Assembly (NCBI GenBank): GCA_039640495.1 | Contig: CP046864.1 | Span: 2,405,001 to 2,469,000 of the forward strand | Source: Rhodobacteraceae bacterium IMCC1335 | GTDB taxonomy: Bacteria > Pseudomonadota > Alphaproteobacteria > Rhodobacterales > Rhodobacteraceae | Direction: 5' to 3' | Length of the DNA stretch: 64,000 nucleotides | Shown here: piece by piece, positions 1 through 9,452 of the stretch | Position numbering within the stretch: the first letter of the stretch is position 1 | Layout of the letters: each line of letters begins with the position of its first letter | Notes under the pieces: model-generated | Seen by the model: the letters and a program-made list of their open reading frames with translations, nothing else | The model's database searches: none | What the model was told of the DNA's origin: nothing | Made by a program: the position numbers and the translations under genes

Positions 1-230
1 AACTTTGCGCGCCTTCTCATCCGCGCATATCGTCAGCAGCGTTCGATCTATCGACAATTTGAAATGGCTGAGCGCAGCATAGTCGGAGATTTATGTCGGA
101 GATTTATGCGCCCCCAAGCGCAGATGAATGCGCGCTTTGCCGGGTGAACAAACATACGACAAGCGCAGTAGCAAGCTTGCGTCAGTCTCACGCACTTGCG
201 GCCTTCACACGAACTGCGTAACGTTGGCCT
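1..230. other. Left-edge stretch; possible end of a truncated ORF
   Basis: On the plus strand a frame is open from base 1 to a TGA at 142-144 and could be the last 47 codons of a gene cut by the window edge, but I recognise no family. The stretch contains an exact 13-bp tandem duplication (TCGGAGATTTATG at 83-95 and 96-108) that shifts any frame through it. The remaining bases up to moaA hold no clear Shine-Dalgarno or hairpin. Confidence 0.25.
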
Positions 231-1238
231 ATGTTAGAGCCCTTAATTGACCCTTTTGCCCGCGCCATAAATTACCTGCGGGTGTCGGTGACCGATCGCT
301 GCGATTTTCGCTGCGTCTATTGCATGTCCGAAAATATGAAATTCCTGCCCAAGGCAAAGCTGCTTACCTTGGAAGAGCTGGATCGCTTATGCTCAACATT
401 TGTGGCGCTCGGCGTCGAGAAATTGCGCATCACCGGCGGGGAACCTTTGGTGCGAAGAAATATCATGTCTTTCTTCAACGCCATGTCCCGCCATCTGGAC
501 AGCGGGGCGTTAAAAGAGCTGACGCTTACAACCAATGGCTCGCAATTAGAGCGCTTTGCACAAGATCTCTATGGCGCTGGCGTCAGGCGCGTAAACGTTT
601 CACTCGATACGTTAAACGACGAAAAATTTGCGAAGGTCACCCGTTGGGGGCGGTTGCCGCAAGTGTTGCGCGGAATTGATGCAGCCCAGCGCGTCGGGAT
701 GCGCGTTAAGATCAACGCAGTGGCGCTGAAAGGCTTTAATCAGGAAGAATTATTCAGCATCACGGATTGGTGCGCGCAGCACGATATCGACCTAACATGG
801 ATCGAAGTTATGCCCATGGGAGATTTGGGGGAAACCGACAGAGTTGGCCAGTATTGGGCGCTCAGTGAATTGCGCCAAGAGCTGTCGCAAAGCTATGATT
901 TGATCGACTTGCCCGAGCGCACCGGAGGACCAGCCCGCTATGTTGAATTGCGCCAGACAGGGCAAAGAATTGGATTCATCACACCGTTAACGCATAACTT
1001 TTGTGAAAGTTGCAACCGCGTCAGGCTGACCTGCACAGGCGAGCTTTTCATGTGCTTGGGTCAAGAGGATAACGCGGATCTAAGAACGCCATTGCGCGCT
1101 GATCCTAGCGATAATGGCCCTTTAATTCGCGCCATTCACTCTGCCATAGGGCGCAAGCCAAAGGGCCATGACTTTGATTATTCACGCCAAGAAATCACCG
1201 GGCAGATGACCCGTCACATGAGCCATACAGGTGGATAA
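231..1238 (+). CDS. moaA: GTP 3',8-cyclase MoaA (molybdenum cofactor biosynthesis)
   Basis: MoaA is a radical-SAM enzyme that rearranges GTP to (8S)-3',8-cyclo-7,8-dihydroguanosine 5'-triphosphate, the first committed step of molybdopterin synthesis in the cytoplasm. The radical-SAM cluster motif CxxxCxxC is at residues 24, 28 and 31. The C-terminal half carries the second 4Fe-4S motif ([16 protein letters not shown]), and the protein ends in the GG dipeptide needed for activity in this family. At 335 residues it is full length. The ATG at 231 gives the usual N-terminus, although no strong ribosome site precedes it. It stands alone, with no other moa gene in the window. Identification is very secure. 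Confidence 0.97.
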   Translation: MLEPLIDPFARAINYLRVSVTDRCDFRCVYCMSENMKFLPKAKLLTLEELDRLCSTFVALGVEKLRITGGEPLVRRNIMSFFNAMSRHLDSGALKELTLTTNGSQLERFAQDLYGAGVRRVNVSLDTLNDEKFAKVTRWGRLPQVLRGIDAAQRVGMRVKINAVALKGFNQEELFSITDWCAQHDIDLTWIEVMPMGDLGETDRVGQYWALSELRQELSQSYDLIDLPERTGGPARYVELRQTGQRIGFITPLTHNFCESCNRVRLTCTGELFMCLGQEDNADLRTPLRADPSDNGPLIRAIHSAIGRKPKGHDFDYSRQEITGQMTRHMSHTGG

Positions 1239-1337
1239 AAATTATACTTAAAGCATTAAAAACAACATTCTAACGTTTTTCCGCAATGCGGAAGGTGATT
1301 TATTAATGCGTGATGAAACTGGTCGGTTTCACCGGAT

Positions 1338-1369
1338 GGCGCAGAATAATTTCAACCAAATTCTGCGCC
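1338..1369. terminator. 10-bp stem hairpin between convergent genes
   Basis: GGCGCAGAAT (1338-1347) pairs perfectly with ATTCTGCGCC (1360-1369) across a 12-base loop. It overlaps the last codons of the minus-strand glycosyltransferase gene and lies about 100 bases past moaA. There is no U-run on either strand, so it would be an atypical terminator or an mRNA 3' stabiliser. Confidence 0.3.
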
Positions 1370-2152
1370 TAAATCTTTTCTAGAGCGCTCAACCCAATGC
1401 TCTTGCAACCAGTCACACGCCAAAGACCAGCGCAGCAGTGATCCGCGATATCCCGCCAAAACTTCGGGCATTTTCGGGCGGCCATGAAAGCAGACAACGC
1501 GGGCATTTGGCGGCAAGCGGGGCTGGCGCAAGTAATTCATCGGCGGCAGATCCAAACAATCATGTTTGAAGCTAAGAACAAGCTCGTTCGGGATATAGGC
1601 GAAATCATCATTATCCATCGCCTTATGAGAGGTATAGCGCTGTTCAGAACCTCGCGCTTTTTCAACCTCTGCATAGGGGTTTTTCGCCAAATCCTCATAT
1701 AAATATCCATGTTGGGCAGGATCAAATCGAAAAACCGAGCCATGCCCGGTGGGGCGGCCTTTGCGCGCTTCGATCCAATCATGGCGCATGGCAATTTTAT
1801 CACCCGGCATTTGCCAAATTTCATTCAAGGACCCGGTGACAACAACATCAAGATCGAAACCCAAAATGGGGCCCTCAAGATCAGGGATTAACCCCGGCTT
1901 GAACAAAGAGGTTTTGCGCATCGCCCCTTGCCGGTTGGCAACGGCCAATGCCGCATTCATCGGCTCTAAAAACGGCTCAATGGGCAGGTCTAAAACTTCG
2001 ATATCAGGATGAAACCCAACGCTGTTTTCTGTCATGCACAAAAAACGAATATCCGCATCAAGGTTGCGCCTGACGCCAGAATAGAGCCGGTTCACATATT
2101 CCGGGCCGAAGAGCGTTCCCCATTTAATACAAACAATATTTGCAACGGCCAT
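1352..2152 (-). CDS. Putative glycosyltransferase (GT-A/GT8-like)
   Basis: This 266-residue soluble protein has features of GT-A fold sugar transferases. There is a hydrophobic strand followed by an acidic D-L-D at residues 100-102, the position of the metal and nucleotide-sugar binding DxD. Near the C-terminus a CFHGRPK segment resembles the histidine-glycine motif of GT8-type enzymes. Donor and acceptor sugars cannot be inferred. The start is supported by an AAGGA six bases before the ATG. The gene is not obviously in an operon: its upstream neighbour ends about 70 bases away on the same strand and has an unrelated role. It could equally be annotated as a conserved hypothetical protein. Confidence 0.6.
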   Translation of the reverse strand: MAVANIVCIKWGTLFGPEYVNRLYSGVRRNLDADIRFLCMTENSVGFHPDIEVLDLPIEPFLEPMNAALAVANRQGAMRKTSLFKPGLIPDLEGPILGFDLDVVVTGSLNEIWQMPGDKIAMRHDWIEARKGRPTGHGSVFRFDPAQHGYLYEDLAKNPYAEVEKARGSEQRYTSHKAMDNDDFAYIPNELVLSFKHDCLDLPPMNYLRQPRLPPNARVVCFHGRPKMPEVLAGYRGSLLRWSLACDWLQEHWVERSRKDLGAEFG

Positions 2153-2220
2153 CCGTTATCCTTTTTTGCGCTTCCGTGCTGGTAGCGGCTTTGGTCTTTG
2201 AAGAAAAGGCTGAATTAAAC

Positions 2221-3384
2221 TTATACCGCAGGCATGCCCTGCTCGATCAGCTCAACCCACCAGCTGCATCCAGCTGTAATCGCCTCATCATTGAAGTTAT
2301 ATTCAGGATGATGCACCGGCGCGCTGTCACCATTGCCAATCAAGATATAGGCTCCTGGCCTCTCATTCAACATGAAAGAAAAATCCTCGCCTCCCATGAC
2401 CAAATCAGCCTGAGCGCAAGCCCCGGATACGCGCCGCGCCATATCGGCTGCAAATTCGGTTTCAACCTCATGATTGGCCATCACGGGATAGCTGCGTTTA
2501 TATTGCAATTCTGCCTCGGCGCCATAAGCGGCCGCGGTTCCCCTTGCAAGATCGCCAATCCGCTCTTCAGCCAAATCTTGCAGCGGGGCTGCCAAGCTTC
2601 GAACAGTGCCGCGCAACCGCACCTCTTGTGGAATAACGTTAAACGCCGTCGAGGATGTTTCAAAAGAGGTGACCGACACAACCAGTTGCCCGACCGGATC
2701 CGCATTGCGGCTGACAATAGATTGCAGCGCCAAAACGACATGGCTGGCCACCAAAGTGGGATCCACCGTGATATTGGGCTTGGCCGCGTGCCCGCCGCGG
2801 CCTTTAATGGTCAGCTCGAACATATCCGTGGCTGCAAAAAAGGCACCAGAGCGAATGGCGAATTCTCCGGTCGGCATTTGTGGCCAATTATGCATGCCAT
2901 AGACCTGTTGGATCCCAAAACGCTCCATCAAACCATCTTCACACATTTCACGGCCACCACCGCCGCCTTCTTCTGCCGGCTGAAAAATCACCACTGCAGT
3001 GCCGTCAAAATTCCGAGTCTCGGCCAGGTATTTTGCCGCCCCTAGCAACATCGCCGTATGCCCATCATGCCCGCAGGCATGCATAGCGCCTGCGGTTTTG
3101 CTCGCATAGTCAAGGCCCGTCTCTTCTTGAATGGGCAGCGCGTCCATATCCGCGCGCAACCCGATCACCCGGCCTGAGGTTTGTCTGACACCGCGAATCA
3201 CACCAACCACCCCAGTGCGCCCCAAACCCGTGACAACCTCATCAACCCCAAACCCGCGCAGTTTTTGCGCCACAAACGCCGCAGTTCGGTGGGTTTCAAA
3301 CAGCAATTCGGGGTCAGAATGAAGCGCTTGGCGCCAAGTCGCGATTTCTGGCTGCAACTCAGCGACAGCATTTTTAAAGGCCAT
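2221..3384 (-). CDS. M20D family amidohydrolase (aminoacylase/hippurate hydrolase type)
   Basis: This 387-residue metallohydrolase belongs to the M20D/IAA-hydrolase group, which cleaves N-acyl bonds of amino acids such as N-acetyl- or N-benzoyl-amino acids. Metal-ligand motifs are visible: GLRADMDALP at residues 75-84, HACGHDGH at 102-109, and QPAEEG near 135-140. AAGGA lies upstream of the ATG. It starts three bases after the stop of the ArgE-like gene, so the two are almost certainly co-transcribed together with the ABC ATPase gene. This suggests that imported acylated amino acids or dipeptides are its substrate, which is inference from context. Confidence 0.88.
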   Translation of the reverse strand: MAFKNAVAELQPEIATWRQALHSDPELLFETHRTAAFVAQKLRGFGVDEVVTGLGRTGVVGVIRGVRQTSGRVIGLRADMDALPIQEETGLDYASKTAGAMHACGHDGHTAMLLGAAKYLAETRNFDGTAVVIFQPAEEGGGGGREMCEDGLMERFGIQQVYGMHNWPQMPTGEFAIRSGAFFAATDMFELTIKGRGGHAAKPNITVDPTLVASHVVLALQSIVSRNADPVGQLVVSVTSFETSSTAFNVIPQEVRLRGTVRSLAAPLQDLAEERIGDLARGTAAAYGAEAELQYKRSYPVMANHEVETEFAADMARRVSGACAQADLVMGGEDFSFMLNERPGAYILIGNGDSAPVHHPEYNFNDEAITAGCSWWVELIEQGMPAV

Positions 3385-3387
3385 GTT

Positions 3388-4557
3388 CTATCCTTTTTTC
3401 AGCATATTCAAAAGGTCCCGCATGAACTGATGACCTTTGTCAAATTGCGCAATTTCAATATATTCGTTGGGCTGATGGGCTTGGGCAATATCGCCCGGTC
3501 CGCAAATAACAGCAGAATACCCTGCTTGCTGGAACTGCCCCGCCTCGGTGCCATAGGAAACAACATGCGTTTCATTATCGCCCGTGAGTTGACGCGCCAA
3601 GGTTTCAGCCAAAGCCGTCGGTTCAGGGCGAAGCGCCGGCACATAAAACCGTTGCGTTAAACGGATCGCTGCTTCGGGGCGTGTCGCCTGCATTTCGGCT
3701 TCAAGCGCGCGCGCAGCGGCTTTGTATTTTTCCGTCCAATCCGCTTCCTTTTCATCTGCAACAACCCGAAAATCCATGCTGAACCAGCAATCTTTCGCGG
3801 TAATATTATGCGCGGTTCCCCCCGAAATCATTCCCACATGGGCTGTGGTATAGGGGGGATCAAACATCAGGGCGATTTCACTTGCAGATTTAGCCCTATT
3901 TTCCGCATTCACATCATTGGCCCAATCGATCAGCTTCGCCCCCGACATAATTGCGCTGACGCCTTGATCAATCAAAGAAGAATGTACTTCAAAACCGCTT
4001 ACATGCGTTTCAAACCCGATCCCGCCCTTATGTCCCGTGACCGTTTGCATCATAGAAGGTTCGCCAACGATCACGCGCTCGGCAAAGGGTAAGCTTTCGC
4101 GCATCGCCTCGATCATTGAAGGGGCGCCCAGACAGCCAACTTCCTCATCATAGCTGAGCGCAAGCTGCAAGGGATTTTGCAAATCTGTATAGCGCGCCTC
4201 GACAAGCGCCCAAATCGCCAAGGCCACAAACCCTTTCATATCGCAGGTGCCACGCCCGTAATATCGGTTGTCTTTTTGCAGCACCGTCCAAGGATCTTGT
4301 TCCCAAAGCTGCCCCGCAACGGGCACCACATCGCTATGTCCTGATAAAACAACGCCACCAGCAGCTTCAGGCCCGACATGCGCAAAAATGGCAGCTTTGT
4401 CCTTTTCGTCATTATAGCATCGATGGGGGGTGATGTGATGGCTTCTTAAATAGGTTTCAACCCAGTCAATCAGGGGCAGATTACTGTCTTTGCTTATTGT
4501 CGGAAAGGCAACCAAATGGCACATAATATCAAAAGGCGATAATCTTTGAGACGTCAT
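3388..4557 (-). CDS. Acetylornithine deacetylase-like M20 peptidase
   Basis: This 389-residue M20 family zinc hydrolase is closest in layout to ArgE, which removes the acetyl group from N-acetylornithine. The motif SGHSDVVPV (His74, Asp76) and GRGTCDMKGF (Asp106) supply metal ligands, and YDEEVGCLG supplies the catalytic glutamate. I chose the ATG at 4557, two bases after the ATPase stop codon; an in-frame TTG five codons earlier is possible. Most roseobacters make ornithine through bifunctional ArgJ. Together with the location inside a peptide-transporter operon, this favours a catabolic deacylase of imported N-acyl amino acids over an arginine-biosynthesis role, but that is inference. Confidence 0.85.
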   Translation of the reverse strand: MTSQRLSPFDIMCHLVAFPTISKDSNLPLIDWVETYLRSHHITPHRCYNDEKDKAAIFAHVGPEAAGGVVLSGHSDVVPVAGQLWEQDPWTVLQKDNRYYGRGTCDMKGFVALAIWALVEARYTDLQNPLQLALSYDEEVGCLGAPSMIEAMRESLPFAERVIVGEPSMMQTVTGHKGGIGFETHVSGFEVHSSLIDQGVSAIMSGAKLIDWANDVNAENRAKSASEIALMFDPPYTTAHVGMISGGTAHNITAKDCWFSMDFRVVADEKEADWTEKYKAAARALEAEMQATRPEAAIRLTQRFYVPALRPEPTALAETLARQLTGDNETHVVSYGTEAGQFQQAGYSAVICGPGDIAQAHQPNEYIEIAQFDKGHQFMRDLLNMLKKG

Positions 4558-4559
4558 TT

Positions 4560-6389
4560 TTAATATCCACAATGGGTTTGCAGCACGAAATGATCGCGCG
4601 TAATTTCTGTGTAAACCGAGGGTTCAGGGATGTAGTCTAAGGGGTGAATAGGCGAAGGAATTGCCTTGAATTTCAGATCACGATCAAGTTGTTTTTTAGT
4701 AGGATCTGCGATCGGAACTGCTTTCATCAAGGCTATCGTATAAGGATGTTGCGGGGTTTCAAATACTTTTTGGCGCGGGCCGATTTCAACTATGCGCCCC
4801 AAATACATCACCGCCACATCATGGCTTACCCGTTCGACAACCGCCATATCATGGCTGATGAATAGAAACGAAAGGCCTAGATCAGCCTGCAGCCCCATCA
4901 TTAAATTTAAAACCTGCGCTTGCACAGACACATCCAACGCGCTGACGGCTTCATCCGCCACAATCAGCTGTGGATTCAACGCTAAGGCGCGGGCAATCGC
5001 CACGCGTTGACGTTGCCCCCCAGATAGCTCATGCGGATAGCGGCCTAAAAAGCTGCGGGGCAATTCAACCTGATCGAACAGCTCGGACACCCGGTTTTGA
5101 AGCGCCGCCCCTTTATGCGTGCCAAAACTGCGTAAAGGCTCTGCAACCTGCGCCATCAGCGTCATTTGCGGATTGAGCGAGGCAAAGGGATCCTGAAACA
5201 CCATTTGCATTTTGGCGCGCGCGCGGCGCAAATCGGCAGCGCTCATATCGCCTAAAATCTCACCATCAATCTCAACTTCCCCAGAATGCGGCTCAACCAA
5301 GCGCAACAAAGAACGCCCAACGGTTGATTTGCCGCACCCTGATTCGCCCACCAGAGACAAGGTACGACCTTTTTGCAGCGTGAATGACACATCTTCTACG
5401 GCGTGAACCCTCGCCACCGTGCGGCGAAAAAATCCACTCGCCACATCGAACCGCGTCACCAAGTTTTTTACCTTTAAAAGAGGTGCATCGCTGCCAATGA
5501 TTGGCTCTATCGCTGGGGCTTTCGCACCCAAAAGCGGCAACGGCTGCGGATAAGATGTGCCGCGCATATCCCCCAACCTTGGCACCGCTGCAAGCAGCGC
5601 TTTGGTATACTCATGCTGGGGCGCTTGAAAAATTTGATCAACCGGACCTTCTTCCACTTTGCGCCCGCGATACATCACCACGACCCGGTCTGCCATCTGC
5701 GCCACCACCGCCATATCATGCGTGATAAACATAACCGCCGCGCCGGTTTCCTGGTTCAGTCGATTAATCAGCGATAAAATTTCTGCTTGAATGGTGACAT
5801 CCAGCGCCGTTGTCGGTTCATCCGCAATCAACAAGCGCGGCCGACAGGCAAGCGCCATGGCAATCACCACGCGCTGGCGCATTCCACCGGAAAGTTCATG
5901 CGGATATTGTTTTAAGCGCCGCTCGGGTTCGGGAATACGCACTTGCTTCATCAACTCGAGCGCGCGCGCGCGGGCAGCCCCCTGCCCCAACTGAAGATGC
6001 AGCTTCAACCCTTCTACCAATTGCCGCTCAATCGTGAACACAGGGTTCAGCGCCGTCATTGGCTCTTGAAAAATCATGCCTATATCGTTGCCGCGCACTT
6101 TGCGCATTGTGGCAGGCTGAGCGTTCACCACATCGAGCTGCCCGCCTTTTTCAGGCCTCAGCCGCAATTGGCCACCAGCAAGCGCTCCGCCTCCAAATTC
6201 CACCAGCCGCATCATAGAGAGCGCGGAAACTGATTTCCCCGAACCAGATTCTCCAACCACGCAGACGGTTTCACCTGGATTGATTTGAAAAGATAGGTCC
6301 TCAACCCCAATAACTTCGCCAGCTTTGGTCTGAAAAGTCACCCTTAAGTTCTGAAACTCAGCAATCGGCTGCACGGCATCATCTAACAT
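4560..6389 (-). CDS. Duplicated ATPase of a peptide-type ABC importer (DppD-DppF fusion)
   Basis: This protein of about 609 residues contains two complete oligopeptide-transporter ATPase domains in tandem, the GsiA/YejF arrangement. The first Walker A is GESGSGKS at residues 46-53 with signature LSGGMRQRV; the second is GESGCGKST with [15 protein letters not shown]. Each half is followed by the short C-terminal oligopeptide/dipeptide ABC extension. It would energise uptake through the permeases encoded divergently at 8.4-10.4 kb. I prefer the ATG at 6389 over an in-frame GTG at 6398 because AGAG is well spaced upstream. It is the first gene of a three-gene operon with two M20 deacylases. Confidence 0.93.
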   Translation of the reverse strand: MLDDAVQPIAEFQNLRVTFQTKAGEVIGVEDLSFQINPGETVCVVGESGSGKSVSALSMMRLVEFGGGALAGGQLRLRPEKGGQLDVVNAQPATMRKVRGNDIGMIFQEPMTALNPVFTIERQLVEGLKLHLQLGQGAARARALELMKQVRIPEPERRLKQYPHELSGGMRQRVVIAMALACRPRLLIADEPTTALDVTIQAEILSLINRLNQETGAAVMFITHDMAVVAQMADRVVVMYRGRKVEEGPVDQIFQAPQHEYTKALLAAVPRLGDMRGTSYPQPLPLLGAKAPAIEPIIGSDAPLLKVKNLVTRFDVASGFFRRTVARVHAVEDVSFTLQKGRTLSLVGESGCGKSTVGRSLLRLVEPHSGEVEIDGEILGDMSAADLRRARAKMQMVFQDPFASLNPQMTLMAQVAEPLRSFGTHKGAALQNRVSELFDQVELPRSFLGRYPHELSGGQRQRVAIARALALNPQLIVADEAVSALDVSVQAQVLNLMMGLQADLGLSFLFISHDMAVVERVSHDVAVMYLGRIVEIGPRQKVFETPQHPYTIALMKAVPIADPTKKQLDRDLKFKAIPSPIHPLDYIPEPSVYTEITRDHFVLQTHCGY

Positions 6390-6669
6390 TAAAAACACTC
6401 TTTTACGGCTGGTCCACGCTAGCGGCAGCCTTTGCCGCTTGTCAAATCAATCATAATAAACCGGTCAAATTTCTAAAAAACATTGCTTTTCGCGAAAACT
6501 ATGTTTCCATGTGTATACGAAACTTGATGACCAATACCATTTGGGTCTTTCGTTTGAGTAAGCCGTTTATCTGAGTAGACCCAATGCAAAACGCGTAAAC
6601 GAAACTGCGTTTCCGTGTGAATTAAGAGAGGGGACTTTTGCTCCCCACCAACCATTAAGGAATAGTAAA
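6390..6669. promoter_or_regulatory. Divergent promoter region with repeated dyads
   Basis: This gap separates the ATPase-deacylase operon (minus) from the binding protein and permeases (plus). An 18-base element, AAACT-N2-GTTTCC-N-TGTG, occurs at 6496-6513 and again at 6602-6619. The two copies are 106 bases apart, close to ten helical turns. Each contains an AAAC-N3-GTTT dyad; in the second copy it extends to GAAAC-tgc-GTTTC (6601-6613). Between them TTGGGTCT (6541-6548) and AGACCCAA (6577-6584) form an 8-bp inverted repeat. A GGGGA/TCCCC stem (6630-6646) sits just before the AAGGA of the plus-strand gene. These look like operators for an unlinked regulator; no regulator gene is adjacent. 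Confidence 0.55.
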
Positions 6670-8370
6670 ATGCAAACACATTCACTGGTAATACTGGCCT
6701 TGTCGGCGCTTGGACTGTCTTCGCCAAGCTTTGCTGATCGCGGAGGCGATGGCAATGTCAGCATAATTTATTGGCAAGCCCCCTCGATCTTAAACCCCTA
6801 CCTGACTGGCGGCACAAAAGATTTGGAATCTTCTTCATTGGTCGTTGAACCTTTAGGCCGCTATGACAATACGGGCGCTTTGGTGCCCTATCTCGCCGAA
6901 GAGATTCCGTCGGTTGGCAATGGCGGTGTCAGCGCCGATCTAACCTCGATCACATGGAAACTAAAATCCGGGCTGTTATGGTCTGATGGCAGCCCTGTGA
7001 CCTCCGAAGATGTTAAATTTTCAGCTGATTATTGCTTGCACCCAGATATGGGCTGCGCCTCGCTCTCCTATTTTGCGGGCGTTACTAGTGTAGATATTGT
7101 AGATGATCTTACGGTCCAGGTAAATTTTGATGCGCCGAAACCCAACCCTTACGGGCCTTTTATGGGCTATACCGCCCCGATCATTCAAAAAGCCCAATTT
7201 GAAGATTGTGTGGGCGCCAAAGCCCCCGAATGCACCGATCAAAATTTCTATCCCATTGGTACCGGGCCCTTTGTTGTAACCGATTTTCGACCTAATGATG
7301 TGATTCAAATGAAGGCGAATGATCACTATCGTGATCCCGCTAAGCCCGCTTTTGCAACCGTTACATTTAAAGGTGGCGGAGATGCCAGCGCCGCCGGACG
7401 CTCCGTGCTGGAAACCGGCGAATTTGATTACGCTTGGAACCTGCAACTGGCGCCCGAAGTGATCGCGAATATGGAAAGCGCCGGTAAAGGCAAAGCGATT
7501 GCTGGCTTTGGGCCTTTGGTCGAACGGATCGAAATGAACCTTACCGATCCTTCGCCCGAACTGGATGCCGATACGCGCTCAACCCGCAAAGCGCCCCATC
7601 CATTTTTATCAGATATCAACGTGCGCAAAGCCCTTTCCATGGCGATTGACCGCCCGTTATTGGTGGAAATCGGTTATGGCAAGGCCGGCAAAGTAACCTG
7701 TGATCTGGTGCCCGCGCCAGATCTATATGCAGCCAAAAATGATTATTGCGTGGCACAAGATATCGCAGGCGCCAATGCGCTGCTTGACGCAAGCGGTTGG
7801 GTTACAGGTGGCGACGGGATCCGCAGCAAAGACGGCATGCGTTTATCCATTCTCTATCAAACCTCAACCAATGCGGTGCGCCAAGATTTCCAAGCCTTAA
7901 TCAAAGAATGGTGGGGCCAAATCGGCGTTAAAACCGAATTGCGCAATTTGAATGCCTCGGTGTTTTTCGGCGGTGATCCCGGCTCACCGGATACGTTCCA
8001 GAAATTCTATGCGGATGTGGAAATGTACGCGAATACCTTTAGCGGCACAGACCCACAATCCTATCTGGCGCAATATCTGTGTGGCACAGAGCCACGCCCA
8101 GAATCGCAATGGCAAGGTGAGAATATCAACCGCTTTTGCGATCCAGCCTATGACGCGCTTTACGCCGAATTGACCAAAACCGGTGATTTGGCCCGGCGCG
8201 GAGAAATCGGGATCGCATTGAACAATATGCTCACCAAAGACAGCTATACGATCGTGCCCTTGGTCCATCGTGGCCGCGTGTCTGCACATGCGAATTCTTT
8301 AGGTGGGGTGATCCTAAACACCTGGGATTCCGAGCTTTGGAATATTGCCGATTGGTATCGCACTAAGTGA
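6670..8370 (+). CDS. Periplasmic peptide-binding protein of ABC importer (SBP family 5)
   Basis: This 566-residue extracytoplasmic solute-binding protein is of the DppA/OppA type. A Sec signal peptide spans roughly residues 1-22 with likely cleavage after SFA. The mature protein begins with a strand and the PSILNPYLTGG segment typical of family 5, then the WKLKSGLLWSDGSPVTSEDVKF motif region in which the ligand clamp starts. AAGGA lies eight bases before the ATG. It delivers peptides or acylated amino acids to the permeases encoded immediately downstream. Substrate cannot be read from sequence, but association with two M20 deacylases in the divergent operon points to N-acyl amino acids or short peptides. 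Confidence 0.93.
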   Translation: MQTHSLVILALSALGLSSPSFADRGGDGNVSIIYWQAPSILNPYLTGGTKDLESSSLVVEPLGRYDNTGALVPYLAEEIPSVGNGGVSADLTSITWKLKSGLLWSDGSPVTSEDVKFSADYCLHPDMGCASLSYFAGVTSVDIVDDLTVQVNFDAPKPNPYGPFMGYTAPIIQKAQFEDCVGAKAPECTDQNFYPIGTGPFVVTDFRPNDVIQMKANDHYRDPAKPAFATVTFKGGGDASAAGRSVLETGEFDYAWNLQLAPEVIANMESAGKGKAIAGFGPLVERIEMNLTDPSPELDADTRSTRKAPHPFLSDINVRKALSMAIDRPLLVEIGYGKAGKVTCDLVPAPDLYAAKNDYCVAQDIAGANALLDASGWVTGGDGIRSKDGMRLSILYQTSTNAVRQDFQALIKEWWGQIGVKTELRNLNASVFFGGDPGSPDTFQKFYADVEMYANTFSGTDPQSYLAQYLCGTEPRPESQWQGENINRFCDPAYDALYAELTKTGDLARRGEIGIALNNMLTKDSYTIVPLVHRGRVSAHANSLGGVILNTWDSELWNIADWYRTK

Positions 8371-8444
8371 TAACAGCAAAGGTCTGCGCCGGGGTCATCG
8401 CGGCGCAGATCACGGTATAATTTACCGAAGTAAAAGGTTTTTAA

Positions 8445-9452
8445 ATGTTTACTTTTGCGATGCGGCGGCTGGCAATCGCCATACCGACGCTTTTGTTCAT
8501 TTCACTGATCGTGTTTTTGTTGCTGAACTTGGCGCCCAATGACCCGATGGCGCAGGTGCCCTTAACGGTGCCTCCAGAAGTGAAACAGAAAATGCGCGAA
8601 GCGCTTGGCTTGGGGCAACCTCTCCATGTTCAATATTTCAAATGGTTGGTGCAGTTTTTCTGGATTGAACCGCAAGTGCTCATCGACCATCTGTTCAACA
8701 CACAATTTTCAAAAGACGATCTACGCGTCATTAGCTGGCAAACCCGCAGCCCCGTAATGGATGTGGTGGTTCAGCGGCTTCCGCAAACGCTTTGGGTGGT
8801 AGGTATGGCCTATCTGGTGGGTATTTTGATCGCGCTGCCAATCGGCATTTATTCTGCCTATCGCCAATATTCCGTTTTTGATCAAGTTGGCACCTTCGTC
8901 GCGATGATCGGTTATTCAGTTCCGCCATTTTTCAGCGGCGTCGCGGTGATCGTTTTATTCGCCGTGCAATTGGGCTGGTTGCCCTCGACCTATAACACGT
9001 TGCATGAGGTGGTCAGTTGGGACAGCTTTATTATTCAGCTTAAACAAATGGTCTTGCCAGTTATGGTGCTGGCCTTGCAAACAACTGCCCAGCTCAGCCG
9101 CTTTATGCGGGCCTCAGTTTTGGATAACTTAAATCAAGATTATGTACGCACCGCGCGGGCGAAAGGCTTGAATGAATGGACCGTGGTGATGGTGCATGTG
9201 CTGCGCAATTCAATGATCCCGGTCGTTACGGTGATCGCTTTGAACGTGCCCTCAATTTTCGGCGGTGCGATTATCACCGAACAGGTTTTTAAAGTGAACG
9301 GAATCGGCCAACAGCTTATTCTTGCGATTTACGCCAATGATCTTCCAACCGTGCAGACGCTGGTATTTATTTTTACCATTCTGATCATTTTTTTCAATCT
9401 GCTTGCAGATTTGATTTACGGGGTTTTAGACCCGAGGATTCGCTATGACTGA
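8445..9452 (+). CDS. Peptide ABC transporter permease, DppB type
   Basis: This 335-residue inner-membrane permease is of the BPD_transp_1 superfamily, with an N-terminal membrane segment (residues about 10-30) and a core of five more. The EAA loop that contacts the ATPase is visible as VRTARAKGLNEWTVVMVHVLRNS. The C-terminus (DLIYGVLDPRIRYD) is typical of DppB/OppB. It overlaps the next permease by eight bases, so translation is coupled. It follows the binding-protein gene by about 75 bases in the same operon. Confidence 0.94.
   Translation: MFTFAMRRLAIAIPTLLFISLIVFLLLNLAPNDPMAQVPLTVPPEVKQKMREALGLGQPLHVQYFKWLVQFFWIEPQVLIDHLFNTQFSKDDLRVISWQTRSPVMDVVVQRLPQTLWVVGMAYLVGILIALPIGIYSAYRQYSVFDQVGTFVAMIGYSVPPFFSGVAVIVLFAVQLGWLPSTYNTLHEVVSWDSFIIQLKQMVLPVMVLALQTTAQLSRFMRASVLDNLNQDYVRTARAKGLNEWTVVMVHVLRNSMIPVVTVIALNVPSIFGGAIITEQVFKVNGIGQQLILAIYANDLPTVQTLVFIFTILIIFFNLLADLIYGVLDPRIRYD

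Noticed and set aside
2140..3045. 301-codon plus-strand frame opposite the M20D gene
   Set aside because: It is antisense to a gene with clear metal-ligand motifs; its translation has no family features and is a codon-bias shadow.
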